Part shown: positions 44,703 through 54,011 of the stretch, in pieces
Layout of the letters: the number at the start of each line of letters is the position of its first letter
Position numbering within the stretch: position 1 is the first letter of the stretch
Assembly (NCBI GenBank): GCA_043773745.1
Contig: JAYVEV010000071.1
Location: forward strand, 28,567 to 92,566
Origin: UKL13-2 sp043773745
Lineage (GTDB): Bacteria; Pseudomonadota; Gammaproteobacteria; Burkholderiales; Usitatibacteraceae
Reading direction: 5' to 3'
DNA length: 64,000 bases
Made by a program: the position numbers and the translations under genes
The notes under the pieces: model-generated
Told to the model about the DNA's origin: nothing
What the model saw: the letters and a program-made list of their open reading frames with translations, nothing else
Database searches by the model: none

Positions 44703-45659
44703 TCAAAGGCGACGAGCGCGGTAGCAGTGCATGGTTCGTTGTTGCTTTGAGGCTATCAACATTTGGTCAGCGGCTTCAATCGCCGCGGTCAGCGAGCGTT
44801 GTGGCGGCATCGATGCACAACCTACAGTCGCGGCCACATCGGCATCGACCATTTCCTTGACGAGTCGTGTGGTGATATCGTCAGCATGTCGCGGATAAAC
44901 ATTTCTCAGCAGAACCCCGAACTCATCCCCGCCCAGTCGTGCCACCACATCATGCCCGCGCATAGAGGTTGACAATACCCGCGCTGCTTCGGTAATCAGC
45001 GCATCACCGGCTGCATGCCCCGAGTCATCATTGACCGACTTCAGGTGATCCAGATCAATCACGACAACGGCATGCACTGATTTATCGGTAGGCGCAGCAG
45101 TCTGTTTTAAAAGTCGATTCCAGCCACGGCGGTTGAGCAAACCTGTCATTTCGTCTCTCATCGCGCTATCTTCGATTTCCAAGACTCGTGATTGTGCCTG
45201 CGCCAGCTTGTGCTCCATCGACAGCAGCCTGCTGACGATATCCGCAGTCTGCCGCACCAGTCCTTCACCCGCACGAATGCCCACTACTTCGGGGTCGGCA
45301 TCAATGCCGCACAAAGTGCCTATAAACCGATTACCCTCTCCGTATAGTGGCATACCGACGTAGGCGCGGATTGCCAGCTGTTTGCCGATCGGTGCATCCC
45401 GGTAGGCGTCGCAATCCTGGATATTGCTGGCAAATTGTGGCCCTTCGTTGGCCATCATTCGGCAACATAAGGAATCTTTCCAGGCGAAGGTTTGCCCTTC
45501 TTCAACAGGATAACCTTGGTTATGGGCGCAAATGACTGTCCAGTCGTCACCTTTCACACCAGTCACCATCCATAGCTTTAGCGGGATGCGCATGTAAAGA
45601 GCCGCCAATTGCTCCCGAATCACGTTCATGGTCTCACTGGAAATTTCCGGACTAATCAT
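44703..45659 (-). CDS. GAF-GGDEF diguanylate cyclase
   Basis: The 318-residue protein has an N-terminal GAF-like sensor (about residues 15-150, with CCRMMANEGPQFASNIQDC and AIRAYVGMPLYGEGNRFIGTLCGIDAD), a short linker and a GGDEF domain (about 165-318) with an intact GGDEF (ARLGGDEFGVLL), so it should make cyclic-di-GMP. No membrane helix is present, so it is cytosolic. The C-terminal part of the domain is slightly short. It is on its own between prfB and the recJ cluster. The GAF ligand is unknown. Confidence 0.9.
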   Translation of the reverse strand: MISPEISSETMNVIREQLAALYMRIPLKLWMVTGVKGDDWTVICAHNQGYPVEEGQTFAWKDSLCCRMMANEGPQFASNIQDCDAYRDAPIGKQLAIRAYVGMPLYGEGNRFIGTLCGIDADPEVVGIRAGEGLVRQTADIVSRLLSMEHKLAQAQSRVLEIEDSAMRDEMTGLLNRRGWNRLLKQTAAPTDKSVHAVVVIDLDHLKSVNDDSGHAAGDALITEAARVLSTSMRGHDVVARLGGDEFGVLLRNVYPRHADDITTRLVKEMVDADVAATVGCASMPPQRSLTAAIEAADQMLIASKQQRTMHCYRARRL

Positions 45660-45809
45660 CAGAATTTCTTTAAGGGCGATGTGATGGTCAAAAGCGCTTT
45701 GATATATACATCATTGTAAGCTGCATTCATTATCGATGTGGCGAATTAAATGATGGAAAATATTTTATTGATTCAACTATATTACTAGCCATGGCCGCAG
45801 CATATGCAG

Positions 45810-46022
45810 TCACCGCTTCCTCAGCGGTGCCAATAGCGCCGACAATCCGTTGTGATCAATCTCTCGCATCAAAGCCAACAAGCGACCGATCTCGCCTTGC
45901 GGAAAACCTACACGTGCAAACCAGTGCAGATAATTGCCCGGTAAATCAGCGATTTTGCGACCCTTATATTTACCGTAGGGCATTTCAGTCGTCACTAATT
46001 TTTGTAAATCTTCCGGTTCCAA
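45810..46022 (-). CDS. DUF3820 family protein
   Basis: This 70-residue protein contains MPYGKYKGRKIADLPGNYLHWFARVGFPQGEIGRLLALMREIDHNGL, the DUF3820 core seen in small proteins (sometimes called QSregVF-type). The only start that keeps the family N-terminus EPEDLQKLVTTE is TTG at 46022; a stop codon lies directly upstream in frame. It begins 12 bp after recJ stops, so it is the last gene of the rpfE-like-recJ transcript. The function is unknown. Confidence 0.85.
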   Translation of the reverse strand: MEPEDLQKLVTTEMPYGKYKGRKIADLPGNYLHWFARVGFPQGEIGRLLALMREIDHNGLSALLAPLRKR

Positions 46023-46034
46023 ACCTGTCCCGCC

Positions 46035-47720
46035 TTATTGAGTATGATCCAAGATTAATTGCAAAGTCGAAGCGCCGCGAAACTCGTTGATAGATGGCCT
46101 AAACACCGCGCCAATAATGGCGTTCAAGGCATCGGGCGAGCCAAAGCGCATGGCTTCGAAGGTGGTTCCATCAAGCGATAATTTTAGTTTCAGGTGTTTC
46201 TCGCCGACCACGCGTTGCTCAATAACCTTGAATTCACCCGTGAAGCAAGGCGCGGCAAATCCCTGGCCCCAGATTTGCGATTCGAGTGACTGGACGAAAT
46301 CGAATGTGAGCTCATCGGCACGCAATGTGCCATCGGTCTCAATCTGCTCCATTAAATCAGCGGGTGATAACAAATCGCGCACCACGGACTCGAAGGCGCT
46401 GGCGAAATCGGGTAGCGAATTTTGTGGAATGGTCAAGCCGGCCGCCATCGCATGTCCGCCAAATTTGGTAATGAGGCCGGGATGTCGTTTGGTCACTAAA
46501 TCCAGCGCATCACGCATATGCAAACCCTGAATCGAGCGGCCGGAACCTTTGAGATTGCCGTTGCCGTCGGCTGCAAACGCAATCACCGGCCGATGATATT
46601 TTTCGCGAATACGCGAGGCCAAAATGCCCACCACACCTTGATGCCAGCTTGGCTCGAAAATAGCCAATGAATAACGCAAGCCGACGTCAATTTCCGCTAG
46701 CGAGGTCAGCGCCTCATCCTTCATGCCCGATTCAATGCTGCGACGTTCACGGTTGAGCTCATCGAGTTGAGTGGCAAGCTTCAATGCCGCGTAATCATTG
46801 TCTGCAAGCAGGCAAGCAATGCCCAACGACATATCGTCGAGCCGCCCAGCGGCATTTAAGCGTGGGCCAACGACGAAACCCATATCGTAAGTGCTGACAC
46901 GTCGGTAGTCGCGCCCACCCACTTGCAAGAGCGCGCGGATGCCGGCGCACATGCGCCCGGCGCGAATACGGGCAAGACCCTGCTCGACCAGAATGCGATT
47001 ATTATGGTCTAACCGCACCACATCGGCCACGGTGCCAAGTGCAACCAGATCCAGCAGGTCGGCCAAGTTCGGCTCAGGTATGGAAGCAAAATAACCACGT
47101 GTTCTGAGCACAGCCCGAAGTGCCAACATCACATAAAAAATGACGCCGACACCAGCCAAATTTTTGCTGGCAAAACTATCGCCGGGCTGATTCGGGTTCA
47201 CAATTACAGCTGCGTCGGGCAGCGCATCACCAGGTAAGTGGTGGTCGGTGACCAGCACCTGAATCCCACGACGATTGGCCTCGGCAACACCGTCTACACT
47301 GGCAATGCCGTTATCGACGGTGATGATGATGTCGGGATTTTTTTCGGCGGCGAGTGCAACGATTTCCGGTGTTAGGCCATAGCCGTATTTGAAGCGATCC
47401 GGCACCACGAAATCAACCGCCGCGCCCATTGCGCTTAATGCACGCATTCCCACTGCGCAAGCGGTCGCGCCGTCTGCATCGTAATCAGCGACGATGAGGA
47501 GCTTTTTTCGGGCAGCAATGGCATCTGCTAGCAGCAAGGCGGCAGCATCAATGTAGGCAAGTTGCGTGGGGCCCAGCAGGGCAGCCATGCCGTAATCCAG
47601 CTCATGCGCTGTTTTCACGCCACGTGACGCGAACAGTCTGGCCATGCGTGGATCAACCTGTTCGGCAATCAAGCTTGCAAACGCTTCAGGATCGCCGCTG
47701 CGGGTGACAATATCAACCAT
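46035..47720 (-). CDS. recJ: Single-stranded-DNA-specific exonuclease RecJ
   Basis: The 561-residue protein has the DHH phosphoesterase motifs: KKLLIVADYDADGATA (motif I), DIIITVDNGIAS, VTDHHLPGDALPD (DHH motif, about residues 157-169) and the DHHA1-type C-terminal half with KFGGHAMAAGLTI. It degrades single-stranded DNA 5'-3' in recombination and mismatch repair. ATG 47720 was chosen over an in-frame TTG nine bases upstream. It follows the rpfE-like gene by 20 bp and is followed by DUF3820, giving a three-gene operon. Confidence 0.95.
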   Translation of the reverse strand: MVDIVTRSGDPEAFASLIAEQVDPRMARLFASRGVKTAHELDYGMAALLGPTQLAYIDAAALLLADAIAARKKLLIVADYDADGATACAVGMRALSAMGAAVDFVVPDRFKYGYGLTPEIVALAAEKNPDIIITVDNGIASVDGVAEANRRGIQVLVTDHHLPGDALPDAAVIVNPNQPGDSFASKNLAGVGVIFYVMLALRAVLRTRGYFASIPEPNLADLLDLVALGTVADVVRLDHNNRILVEQGLARIRAGRMCAGIRALLQVGGRDYRRVSTYDMGFVVGPRLNAAGRLDDMSLGIACLLADNDYAALKLATQLDELNRERRSIESGMKDEALTSLAEIDVGLRYSLAIFEPSWHQGVVGILASRIREKYHRPVIAFAADGNGNLKGSGRSIQGLHMRDALDLVTKRHPGLITKFGGHAMAAGLTIPQNSLPDFASAFESVVRDLLSPADLMEQIETDGTLRADELTFDFVQSLESQIWGQGFAAPCFTGEFKVIEQRVVGEKHLKLKLSLDGTTFEAMRFGSPDALNAIIGAVFRPSINEFRGASTLQLILDHTQ

Positions 47721-47740
47721 GAGTGGCAACCCGCCGACGT

Positions 47741-48874
47741 CTATAAAACATAATGCGCCAGCGGCCTTTTCGCGATGATAGGCTTAATAATTTTCCAGAA
47801 TTCCCAAGGTTGGGGCTGGACGATATTTACTCGAAGTGTGGCGGCTTCACTCGGCAGCATTAGCGTTAGGGATTCAATGGTTCGGTCCATCAGCGCAGAT
47901 TTGAGCGGCATGAGCCAATCTGTGTCGATGGCTTGAACCGCTGTCATCCATTCATGCCGCTGGTTTGCGCGCAGCGCGCGAGTGGGTTGATGCAGCACTA
48001 CAAAATTATGCGTACTGGCCAGCGGCATCTGCGCAAAACTGGTGGGCAATGCGCTCACCGCCAGCTTGTTGTTTATCGCCAGTCCCCGCGCCAGTGCTAG
48101 CTTTGCGAGCATCAGTTTGTACGGATGTTCAGCCTTGGCGGGGCCTTTGACGGCGGGTGGACTAAGCAGATTCCGGTTGTTCCTGATCTGCAGCATATGC
48201 CCCGTGTTCGCAGGCCTTACATCGGGAGCATGGGTGCGAAAAGTACCGCCACCCCAAAACCAGATGCCATTAATCGGCAGTTCATTGCGTGCCAGCCGGG
48301 CCGCGTTCACCGGATGATCATGCAACAGCATCTGCAATTCATTTTGCAAGCTGCGCCAGTTTATTTTGCCCTCGGTATTTGCCGGAAGATGGTCAAATAC
48401 ATTGGCACCGCTGGCGCGCCATAGCGGGGTTGTCTCGGGCATTTCAGTATGCGGAATTTTTACGTACCAGCGCGCGGCATCGCGAGCTTCAATGACTAAG
48501 CCATCTGCAGCCAGATGCTGATTCAATGTTTCCACAATCGACTGCGCTTCTTCAAGCGTCGGTTCGAGCACATGCGAATCCATCAGCTGTACATTGTCAC
48601 GGCTGATATGCAAATGCACGGGATCGGCGCGCAGCCACATATCCTCGCCCGGCTGGCCACCCTCGGCGAGGAGGCTGAGTGCGGCGACAGGATTGCTGGC
48701 GATAAACTTCAAACCCAGTTCATGTAGGCAGGCTTCTTCCAAAAAGCGGCCCGGTTGTCGTTTGATGGCGCCCTGTGCAAGCAATCCCTGTAGGCCGGGA
48801 AGTGCGGGTAAATCGGGGCGGGCAATAAAAGCGGGCGGGGGGATGAGGTCGGGAATGAGGAGAGTAAGGTGCAT
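47741..48874 (-). CDS. RpfE-like regulatory protein next to recJ
   Basis: The 377-residue protein starts MHLTLLIPDLIPPPAFIARPD and shows blocks such as WLRADPVHLHISRDNVQL, NELPINGIWFWGGGT and the C-terminal RPLAHYVL. The position upstream of recJ and this N-terminus match the uncharacterised RpfE-type family (COG4255-like) found beside recJ in Xanthomonas and betaproteobacteria; I rely on memory for that link. No signal peptide or membrane helix. A regulatory role is proposed in Xanthomonas but not proven. First gene of the recJ operon. Confidence 0.75.
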   Translation of the reverse strand: MHLTLLIPDLIPPPAFIARPDLPALPGLQGLLAQGAIKRQPGRFLEEACLHELGLKFIASNPVAALSLLAEGGQPGEDMWLRADPVHLHISRDNVQLMDSHVLEPTLEEAQSIVETLNQHLAADGLVIEARDAARWYVKIPHTEMPETTPLWRASGANVFDHLPANTEGKINWRSLQNELQMLLHDHPVNAARLARNELPINGIWFWGGGTFRTHAPDVRPANTGHMLQIRNNRNLLSPPAVKGPAKAEHPYKLMLAKLALARGLAINNKLAVSALPTSFAQMPLASTHNFVVLHQPTRALRANQRHEWMTAVQAIDTDWLMPLKSALMDRTIESLTLMLPSEAATLRVNIVQPQPWEFWKIIKPIIAKRPLAHYVL

Positions 48875-48978
48875 GGGCGAATTTTAACATCGCCTTGCGG
48901 TGTCCTTTAGGTAGGCTGTTTGTGGCACACTCTCGCGAACGTTTATTTCATGGTATCTACCGAACGACAGGAATCATT

Positions 48979-50223
48979 TTGCAACCTCTCTCGCTTTTTA
49001 TTGGTCGTCGCTACCTGCGTGCCAAGCGCGACAATAATTTTATTTCCTTTATATCGATGGTTTCGATGGCTGGCATTGCGCTGGGTATTGCCGCGCTGAT
49101 TGTGGTGCTGTCGGTGATGAACGGCTTCCAGAAAGAAGTGCGCGGCAAAATTTTGGGTGTTGCGTCCCACATCCAGATCAATGGCTTTGAAAATGGTTTA
49201 TCGAATTGGCGCGACGTGATGGAAAATGCGAGAAAGCATCCTGAAGTCATCGGTGCTGCCCCGTTCGTGATGGGCCAGGGCTTGTTGACCTATGGGCAAA
49301 CCCCGCGCGGTGTGGGTATTCGCGGCATCGATCCCGCGCAGGAAAACACGGTTGCCGATTTGGGCAGCAATATGAAAGTCGGTGAGCTCACGGCATTAAT
49401 GCCGGGTGAATATGGCATCGTTCTGGGGGTTGAGCTTGCACGCGCCTTGCAGGTGCAGATGGGCACCAAAGTGCAATTGCTGATTCCGCAAGCGAATATG
49501 ACCCCGGCCGGCATGTTGCCGCGTATTCGTACTTTTACGGTGGTCGGTATTTTCAGCTCGGGTCACTATGAATACGATCTGAATCTGGCGCTCATCGACA
49601 TTAAAGACGCGCAAGTACTTTATCGACTGGATGACAACGTGAGCGGCGTGCGACTCAAGATAAAAGATTTGGAACGCGCCCCGCTTGTTGCCCGCGAGTT
49701 GGCCAAAACCATGCGGGTCGATGGTTATGTTACCGATTGGACGCAGCAAAATGCCACCTATTTTCGCGCGGTGCAAATCGAAAAACGCATGATGTTTATT
49801 ATTCTCACGTTGATTATTGCGGTGGCGGCATTTAATCTGGTGTCGACCTTGGTAATGGTGGTGACCGACAAGCACCCTGATATCGCCATTCTGCGAACGC
49901 TGGGCGCATCGCCAGCAACCATCATGAAAATTTTCGTGGTGCAGGGCGCGATGGTAGGCATGATCGGCACCGTGCTGGGTGTGGTCGGCGGCGTGCTGCT
50001 GGCATTTAATGTGTCGGCAGTGGTATCCGGGATGGAAAAAGTATTTGGCTTTCAGGTGCTGTCGAAAGAGGTTTATTACATTTCCGAATTACCGTCTGAT
50101 TTGCATTGGAACGATGTGGGGTTCATCGCGGTGATTGCGCTGGTGATGGCGCTCATAGCAACGCTTTACCCAAGTTGGCGCGCGTCAAAAGTGAATCCGG
50201 CCGAGGCGCTACGCTATGAATAA
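48979..50223 (+). CDS. lolC: Lipoprotein-releasing ABC transporter permease LolC/LolE
   Basis: The 414-residue protein starts (TTG) QPLSLFIGRRYLRAKRDNNFISFISMVSM, with the first membrane helix at about residues 22-46, a large periplasmic domain (about 50-260, HIQINGFENGL...TPRGVGIRGIDPAQE) and three C-terminal helices with the FtsX-like region (ILTLIIAVAAFNLVSTLVM, DIAILRTLGASPATIMKIFVVQG). I chose TTG 48979 because the family starts LFIG...RAK and an AGGAAT ribosome site precedes it; no ATG fits. LolCDE extracts lipoproteins from the inner membrane for delivery to the outer membrane. It overlaps lolD. Confidence 0.93.
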   Translation: MQPLSLFIGRRYLRAKRDNNFISFISMVSMAGIALGIAALIVVLSVMNGFQKEVRGKILGVASHIQINGFENGLSNWRDVMENARKHPEVIGAAPFVMGQGLLTYGQTPRGVGIRGIDPAQENTVADLGSNMKVGELTALMPGEYGIVLGVELARALQVQMGTKVQLLIPQANMTPAGMLPRIRTFTVVGIFSSGHYEYDLNLALIDIKDAQVLYRLDDNVSGVRLKIKDLERAPLVARELAKTMRVDGYVTDWTQQNATYFRAVQIEKRMMFIILTLIIAVAAFNLVSTLVMVVTDKHPDIAILRTLGASPATIMKIFVVQGAMVGMIGTVLGVVGGVLLAFNVSAVVSGMEKVFGFQVLSKEVYYISELPSDLHWNDVGFIAVIALVMALIATLYPSWRASKVNPAEALRYE

Positions 50224-50914
50224 GCGCATGGACATGAATACAAGCGTCCCAGTTCTGCACTGCGCCAACTTGGTGAAAACCTTCAAGCAAGGCAGCTATG
50301 AAGTGCCGGTCCTGCGCGGCATCGACTTCACCGTTCAAAAAGGTGAAACCATTGCCATCGTCGGTGCTTCAGGATCAGGTAAAAGTACGCTGCTGCATAT
50401 TCTGGGCGGGCTCGATGCGCCCACCTCGGGCGAGGTCACGCTACTGGGCGAACGCATGGATAAGATTTCAGCGTTGGCCCAAGGCAATTTGCGAAATCGC
50501 GCGTTAGGCTTTATCTACCAATTTCATCATTTGCTGCCCGAATTTTCCGCACTCGAAAACGTTGCAATGCCGCTAGCGATTCGCGGTGAGGAAACCAAAG
50601 TCGCCAAACAACGTGCCGCAGAAATGCTCAACGATGTCGGGCTTTCACATCGCCTGACACATAAACCAGGCGAGCTTTCTGGCGGTGAGCGTCAGCGTGT
50701 TGCTGTGGCGCGCGCACTGGTCACGCATCCAGCCTGTGTGCTGGCCGATGAGCCAACCGGCAACCTGGATCGCGGCACCGCCGATAGCGTTTTTGAGTTG
50801 ATCATGCGGTTAAATGCGAAATATGAAACTGCGCTGGTGATGGTGACGCACGATCCACAGCTGGCCGCCAAGATGTCACGGCAGTTGATGATCGCGGATG
50901 GAAAATTAGGTTAG
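50216..50914 (+). CDS. lolD: Lipoprotein-releasing ABC transporter ATPase LolD
   Basis: The 232-residue ATPase has Walker A GASGSGKST (about residues 50-58), the Q-loop YQFHHLLPEFSALENVAMPL, signature LSGGERQRVAVARAL, Walker B VLADEPTGNLD and the H-loop VTHD. Sequence and location after lolC identify LolD, the motor for lipoprotein release. Its ATG overlaps the end of lolC by 8 bp, so translation is coupled. There is a second Met at residue 5 or 7. Last gene of the two-gene operon. Confidence 0.95.
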   Translation: MNKRMDMNTSVPVLHCANLVKTFKQGSYEVPVLRGIDFTVQKGETIAIVGASGSGKSTLLHILGGLDAPTSGEVTLLGERMDKISALAQGNLRNRALGFIYQFHHLLPEFSALENVAMPLAIRGEETKVAKQRAAEMLNDVGLSHRLTHKPGELSGGERQRVAVARALVTHPACVLADEPTGNLDRGTADSVFELIMRLNAKYETALVMVTHDPQLAAKMSRQLMIADGKLG

Positions 50915-50992
50915 TTTATTAAGGCACAGGAACAGAGCCGATTGGCCAGAATCAATGACTGTCGGATCGAGCCTGAACTTCTAAACCTAAAG

Positions 50993-52519
50993 CTACCATG
51001 TATACCGCACCGTATATCGCACTACAGCCTCAGCACCTTTGGCTATTTTAAGATTGAAATGAATTGTGCGGGCATCCATTTTTTCAAACTCGATATTTTT
51101 CTTAGTGATTGCCCAATTGCTCCAGCGATATAAATTTTCTTTCACGATTACATTCGTTGCTTCATCCTTCTGGTTGCGAACCTTGACCTCAATATCTTCC
51201 TCCATCCATTTCGCATTGGTGTCAACGCGATAATCAACCTGACGACGTTCGCCGACGACATCAAATGCGCTGCCAAGCTTGACCTGAATAGTTTCGTTTT
51301 TTGCAGTGTGATCAATTAAATCTTCGCCAATAAATTCCAGCGATTGATCTTGATTATCAAGCTTAGCGACACGAATTTTTCCTGCCGGAAGTGGGATGCC
51401 CAGTTTGTTATCTTCACGATTTTTAAAGCGCAAATACACATCAACTTTTTTGCTCGACTGGTTGCCAAAATTGCGATCTGTCATCGGCCCGCCATACCCG
51501 CCAAAGTACTGTCCTGCCTGACCGTAATAGACCAATGTTTTCTCACATGAAGCTGCACGAACAGACGGGAATAGTTCAATTTGCTTGGTGGCATTGTTGG
51601 CAAGCGTGGTTGGACGACCCAGGGTGTAAAGATGATATTCAAAAAATGATTTTTCAGCGAACCCTGCCGCAGATGGTGCAGCCAGCGACATGCGCTGTGA
51701 TTTCATGGCGTAATCAGCCTGCTCTCGGGGCTGTGCACGCTGCACATCGCCTGCAACCAATTTTAATTTGGCGTTCTCAAATGTTGCGCCAGTTTGGTTG
51801 ACAATAGTGACCCAAGCACCGATATCAAGTTTGCAACCGCCTTGGTCTTCATTCAAGGTCAAATTGTAATCTGTCCACCAGGTAATCCCACCAGTCTGGA
51901 AGCCATATCTAGCGCGATGTGTGCCTGCCCGCTCGGCAGCCACATCCCACACCAAGGTAGGTTTGCTGATAAGCCCGCCAGGCAGGGAGGCCAGCTTAAC
52001 GCCGGAATATGTATTTATTGTGCGGATACTACCGTCTGGCATTTTTAAAATCAGCCCGCCTTGAGTACCAATCAATGTGCCTGTGATGGATTCAATATTC
52101 TGTCCGCGGACTTGCTCAACAGTGACTTCGCGGTCTAAATATTTTTGAAGAAGTTTATTGGTACTGGTGAGGTCGAATTCAAAGCTTTGCTCAACCACTC
52201 GGGTGTTGGTTGGATCGGTGAGTGATTCAAACGACACCGTGGTTGGATCAATCAGGGCGGGTACATCAGCGATACGAATCACTGTGCGGCCCTTGCCGAG
52301 CACAACATCCTTCTCTTGCCGTACTACACCATAGCCCGGGATCCCGCCACTGTTACCTTCTCCGCCGTTCTGAAAATTGGCTACAGAGAGCGTTCCGGGC
52401 TGGGCGCTGGAATATATGGTGACGCTCACATTAGCGATAGCCAGTGACGAACAAATGGCCATGGGCAAAGCGGCAAGCCGAAATGCAACAAGGCGAGAAA
52501 CCGTAGGGCAAGAAGGCAT
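50993..52519 (-). CDS. DUF4139 domain secreted protein
   Basis: The 508-residue protein (ATG 52519, GGAG ribosome site 7 bases before) has a signal peptide ending near SSLAIANVSVT. It carries RVVEQSFEFDLTSTNKLLQKYLDREVTV, GTLIGTQGGLILKMPDG, TLVWDVAAERAGTHRARYGFQTGGITWWTDYNL and ends AKGAEAVVRYTVRYTW, all typical of DUF4139-containing proteins of unknown function. It should be secreted or envelope-bound. It is divergent from the MoxR-GNAT-VWA operon across about 50 bp, so the two may share regulation. A function in peptidase or adhesion contexts is only a guess. Confidence 0.85.
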   Translation of the reverse strand: MPSCPTVSRLVAFRLAALPMAICSSLAIANVSVTIYSSAQPGTLSVANFQNGGEGNSGGIPGYGVVRQEKDVVLGKGRTVIRIADVPALIDPTTVSFESLTDPTNTRVVEQSFEFDLTSTNKLLQKYLDREVTVEQVRGQNIESITGTLIGTQGGLILKMPDGSIRTINTYSGVKLASLPGGLISKPTLVWDVAAERAGTHRARYGFQTGGITWWTDYNLTLNEDQGGCKLDIGAWVTIVNQTGATFENAKLKLVAGDVQRAQPREQADYAMKSQRMSLAAPSAAGFAEKSFFEYHLYTLGRPTTLANNATKQIELFPSVRAASCEKTLVYYGQAGQYFGGYGGPMTDRNFGNQSSKKVDVYLRFKNREDNKLGIPLPAGKIRVAKLDNQDQSLEFIGEDLIDHTAKNETIQVKLGSAFDVVGERRQVDYRVDTNAKWMEEDIEVKVRNQKDEATNVIVKENLYRWSNWAITKKNIEFEKMDARTIHFNLKIAKGAEAVVRYTVRYTW

Positions 52520-52571
52520 GGGGTACTCCAATCGTATAATGGTATTTTAAAACTCTATATGTGGATTCAAC

Positions 52572-53417
52572 ATGAAGTTTACAGGTAGTGATCGCTATAT
52601 TGTGACGGATGATCTGATGCTGGCTGTAAATGCAGCGGTTACGTTGCAGCGACCTTTGCTCATTAAGGGCGAGCCTGGCACGGGCAAAACGATGTTGGCT
52701 GAGGAAGTCGCGAAAGCACTTGGTAAGCCTTTGATCCAATGGCATATCAAATCAACCACGAAAGCGCAGCAGGGGTTGTATGAATACGATGCTGTCTCGC
52801 GCCTGCGCGATTCACAGCTAGGCGATGAAAAAGTAAAAGACATCGGTAATTACATCCATCAAGGCATGTTGTGGCGCGCTTTTGATGCGGACGAGCAGGT
52901 GGTACTACTTATTGATGAAATTGATAAGGCCGATATAGAGTTTCCCAATGATTTGCTGCGCGAATTAGATCGTATGGAGTTTTATGTTTACGAGACGCGC
53001 AAAACAATTGTTGCCAAACACCGGCCCATCATCATCATTACCAGCAACAATGAGAAGGAATTACCAGATGCTTTTTTAAGGCGCAGCTTTTTCCATTACA
53101 TTCGTTTTCCAGACAGGAACACGATGCAGCAGATTGTCGATGTGCACTACCCGGGCTTAAAGAAAATTTTGTTGAAAGAGGCGCTAGAGGTCTTCTTTGA
53201 TATTCGCGATATGCCAGGGCTAAAAAAGAAACCCTCAACGTCTGAACTGCTGGATTGGATCAAGCTATTGGTGGCCGAGGATATTTCGCCCGAGGCTCTG
53301 AAGACAGGCGATGCAGCTAAACTGATCCCCCCGCTTTACGGTGCGCTATTAAAGAACGAGCAGGACGTGCATTTGTTTGAGCGTTTGGTCTTTCTATCGC
53401 GCGCACGGAAGGCTTAA
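52572..53417 (+). CDS. MoxR-like AAA+ ATPase
   Basis: The 281-residue protein has Walker A GEPGTGKTM (residues 33-41), Walker B VLLIDEIDKADIEF (about 111-124), sensor 1 PIIIITSNNEKELPDAFLRRSFFHY and the arginine-finger region that follows. MoxR-type ATPases act as chaperones that mature or activate partner proteins, very often together with VWA-domain proteins. It begins an operon whose third gene is a VWA protein, and the GNAT gene starts 2 bp after its stop. ATG 52572; the ribosome site is weak. Confidence 0.92.
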   Translation: MKFTGSDRYIVTDDLMLAVNAAVTLQRPLLIKGEPGTGKTMLAEEVAKALGKPLIQWHIKSTTKAQQGLYEYDAVSRLRDSQLGDEKVKDIGNYIHQGMLWRAFDADEQVVLLIDEIDKADIEFPNDLLRELDRMEFYVYETRKTIVAKHRPIIIITSNNEKELPDAFLRRSFFHYIRFPDRNTMQQIVDVHYPGLKKILLKEALEVFFDIRDMPGLKKKPSTSELLDWIKLLVAEDISPEALKTGDAAKLIPPLYGALLKNEQDVHLFERLVFLSRARKA

Positions 53418-53419
53418 GC

Positions 53420-54007
53420 ATGTTCATTGAGCCCGTCACACTTGTAGGTAAGTATGCACAGCTTGAGCCGCTGTCGGAGGCTCATTTAAGTGATTTGCAG
53501 GTGGCTGCAATTGATGGTGAGCTTTGGAATTTATGGTACACAAGCGTGCCTCATCCGGACAAGATGGCTGAAAACATTGCTTTCCGTCTCGGGCAACGCG
53601 AAAAAGAAATCATGATGTCGTTGGTGGTTAGGCGTTTGGCTGATGGGTGCATTGTTGGTTGTACAAGTTTTGCCAACATCATGGCAGAGCATCGACGTGT
53701 TGAGATTGGTTACACATGGTATGCGCGCACAGCACAGCGAACCCCAATCAATACCGAGGTCAAGCTTATGATGCTGACTCACGCGTTTGAAGATAAACAA
53801 TGTATCGCCGTTGAGTTTATGACGCATTGGATGAATCATCAAAGCCGGGCAGCGATCGAGCGTCTGGGCGCTAAATTGGATGGTGTATTGCGTAATCATC
53901 GTATAGGCGTGAATGGCGAACTGCGTGACACCTGCGCATATTCGATCATTAGCAGCGAGTGGCCGGCAGTCAAAGCTCATTTGCAGCATCTTCTTTCGCG
54001 CTCATGA
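53420..54007 (+). CDS. GNAT acetyltransferase, RimJ/RimL-like
   Basis: The 195-residue protein shows the RimJ/RimL-type acetyltransferase pattern: VTLVGKYAQLEPLSEAHLSDL, IVGCTSFANIMAEHRRVEIGYTWYA, and EFMTHWMNHQSRAAIERLGAKLDGVLRNHRIGVNGELRDTCAYSI, the last block being typical of acetyl-CoA-dependent N-acetyltransferases of this group. It sits 2 bp after the MoxR stop and 4 bp before the VWA gene, so the three form one operon. Whether it modifies the VWA or MoxR protein is unknown. Confidence 0.85.
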   Translation: MFIEPVTLVGKYAQLEPLSEAHLSDLQVAAIDGELWNLWYTSVPHPDKMAENIAFRLGQREKEIMMSLVVRRLADGCIVGCTSFANIMAEHRRVEIGYTWYARTAQRTPINTEVKLMMLTHAFEDKQCIAVEFMTHWMNHQSRAAIERLGAKLDGVLRNHRIGVNGELRDTCAYSIISSEWPAVKAHLQHLLSRS

Positions 54008-54011
54008 CAAT

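Noticed and set aside
45660..45809. Possible RNA or gene in the gap between the GGDEF and DUF3820 genes
   Set aside because: The 150-bp stretch is AT-rich, with no hairpin or frame of note; it is probably the promoter region of the GGDEF gene.
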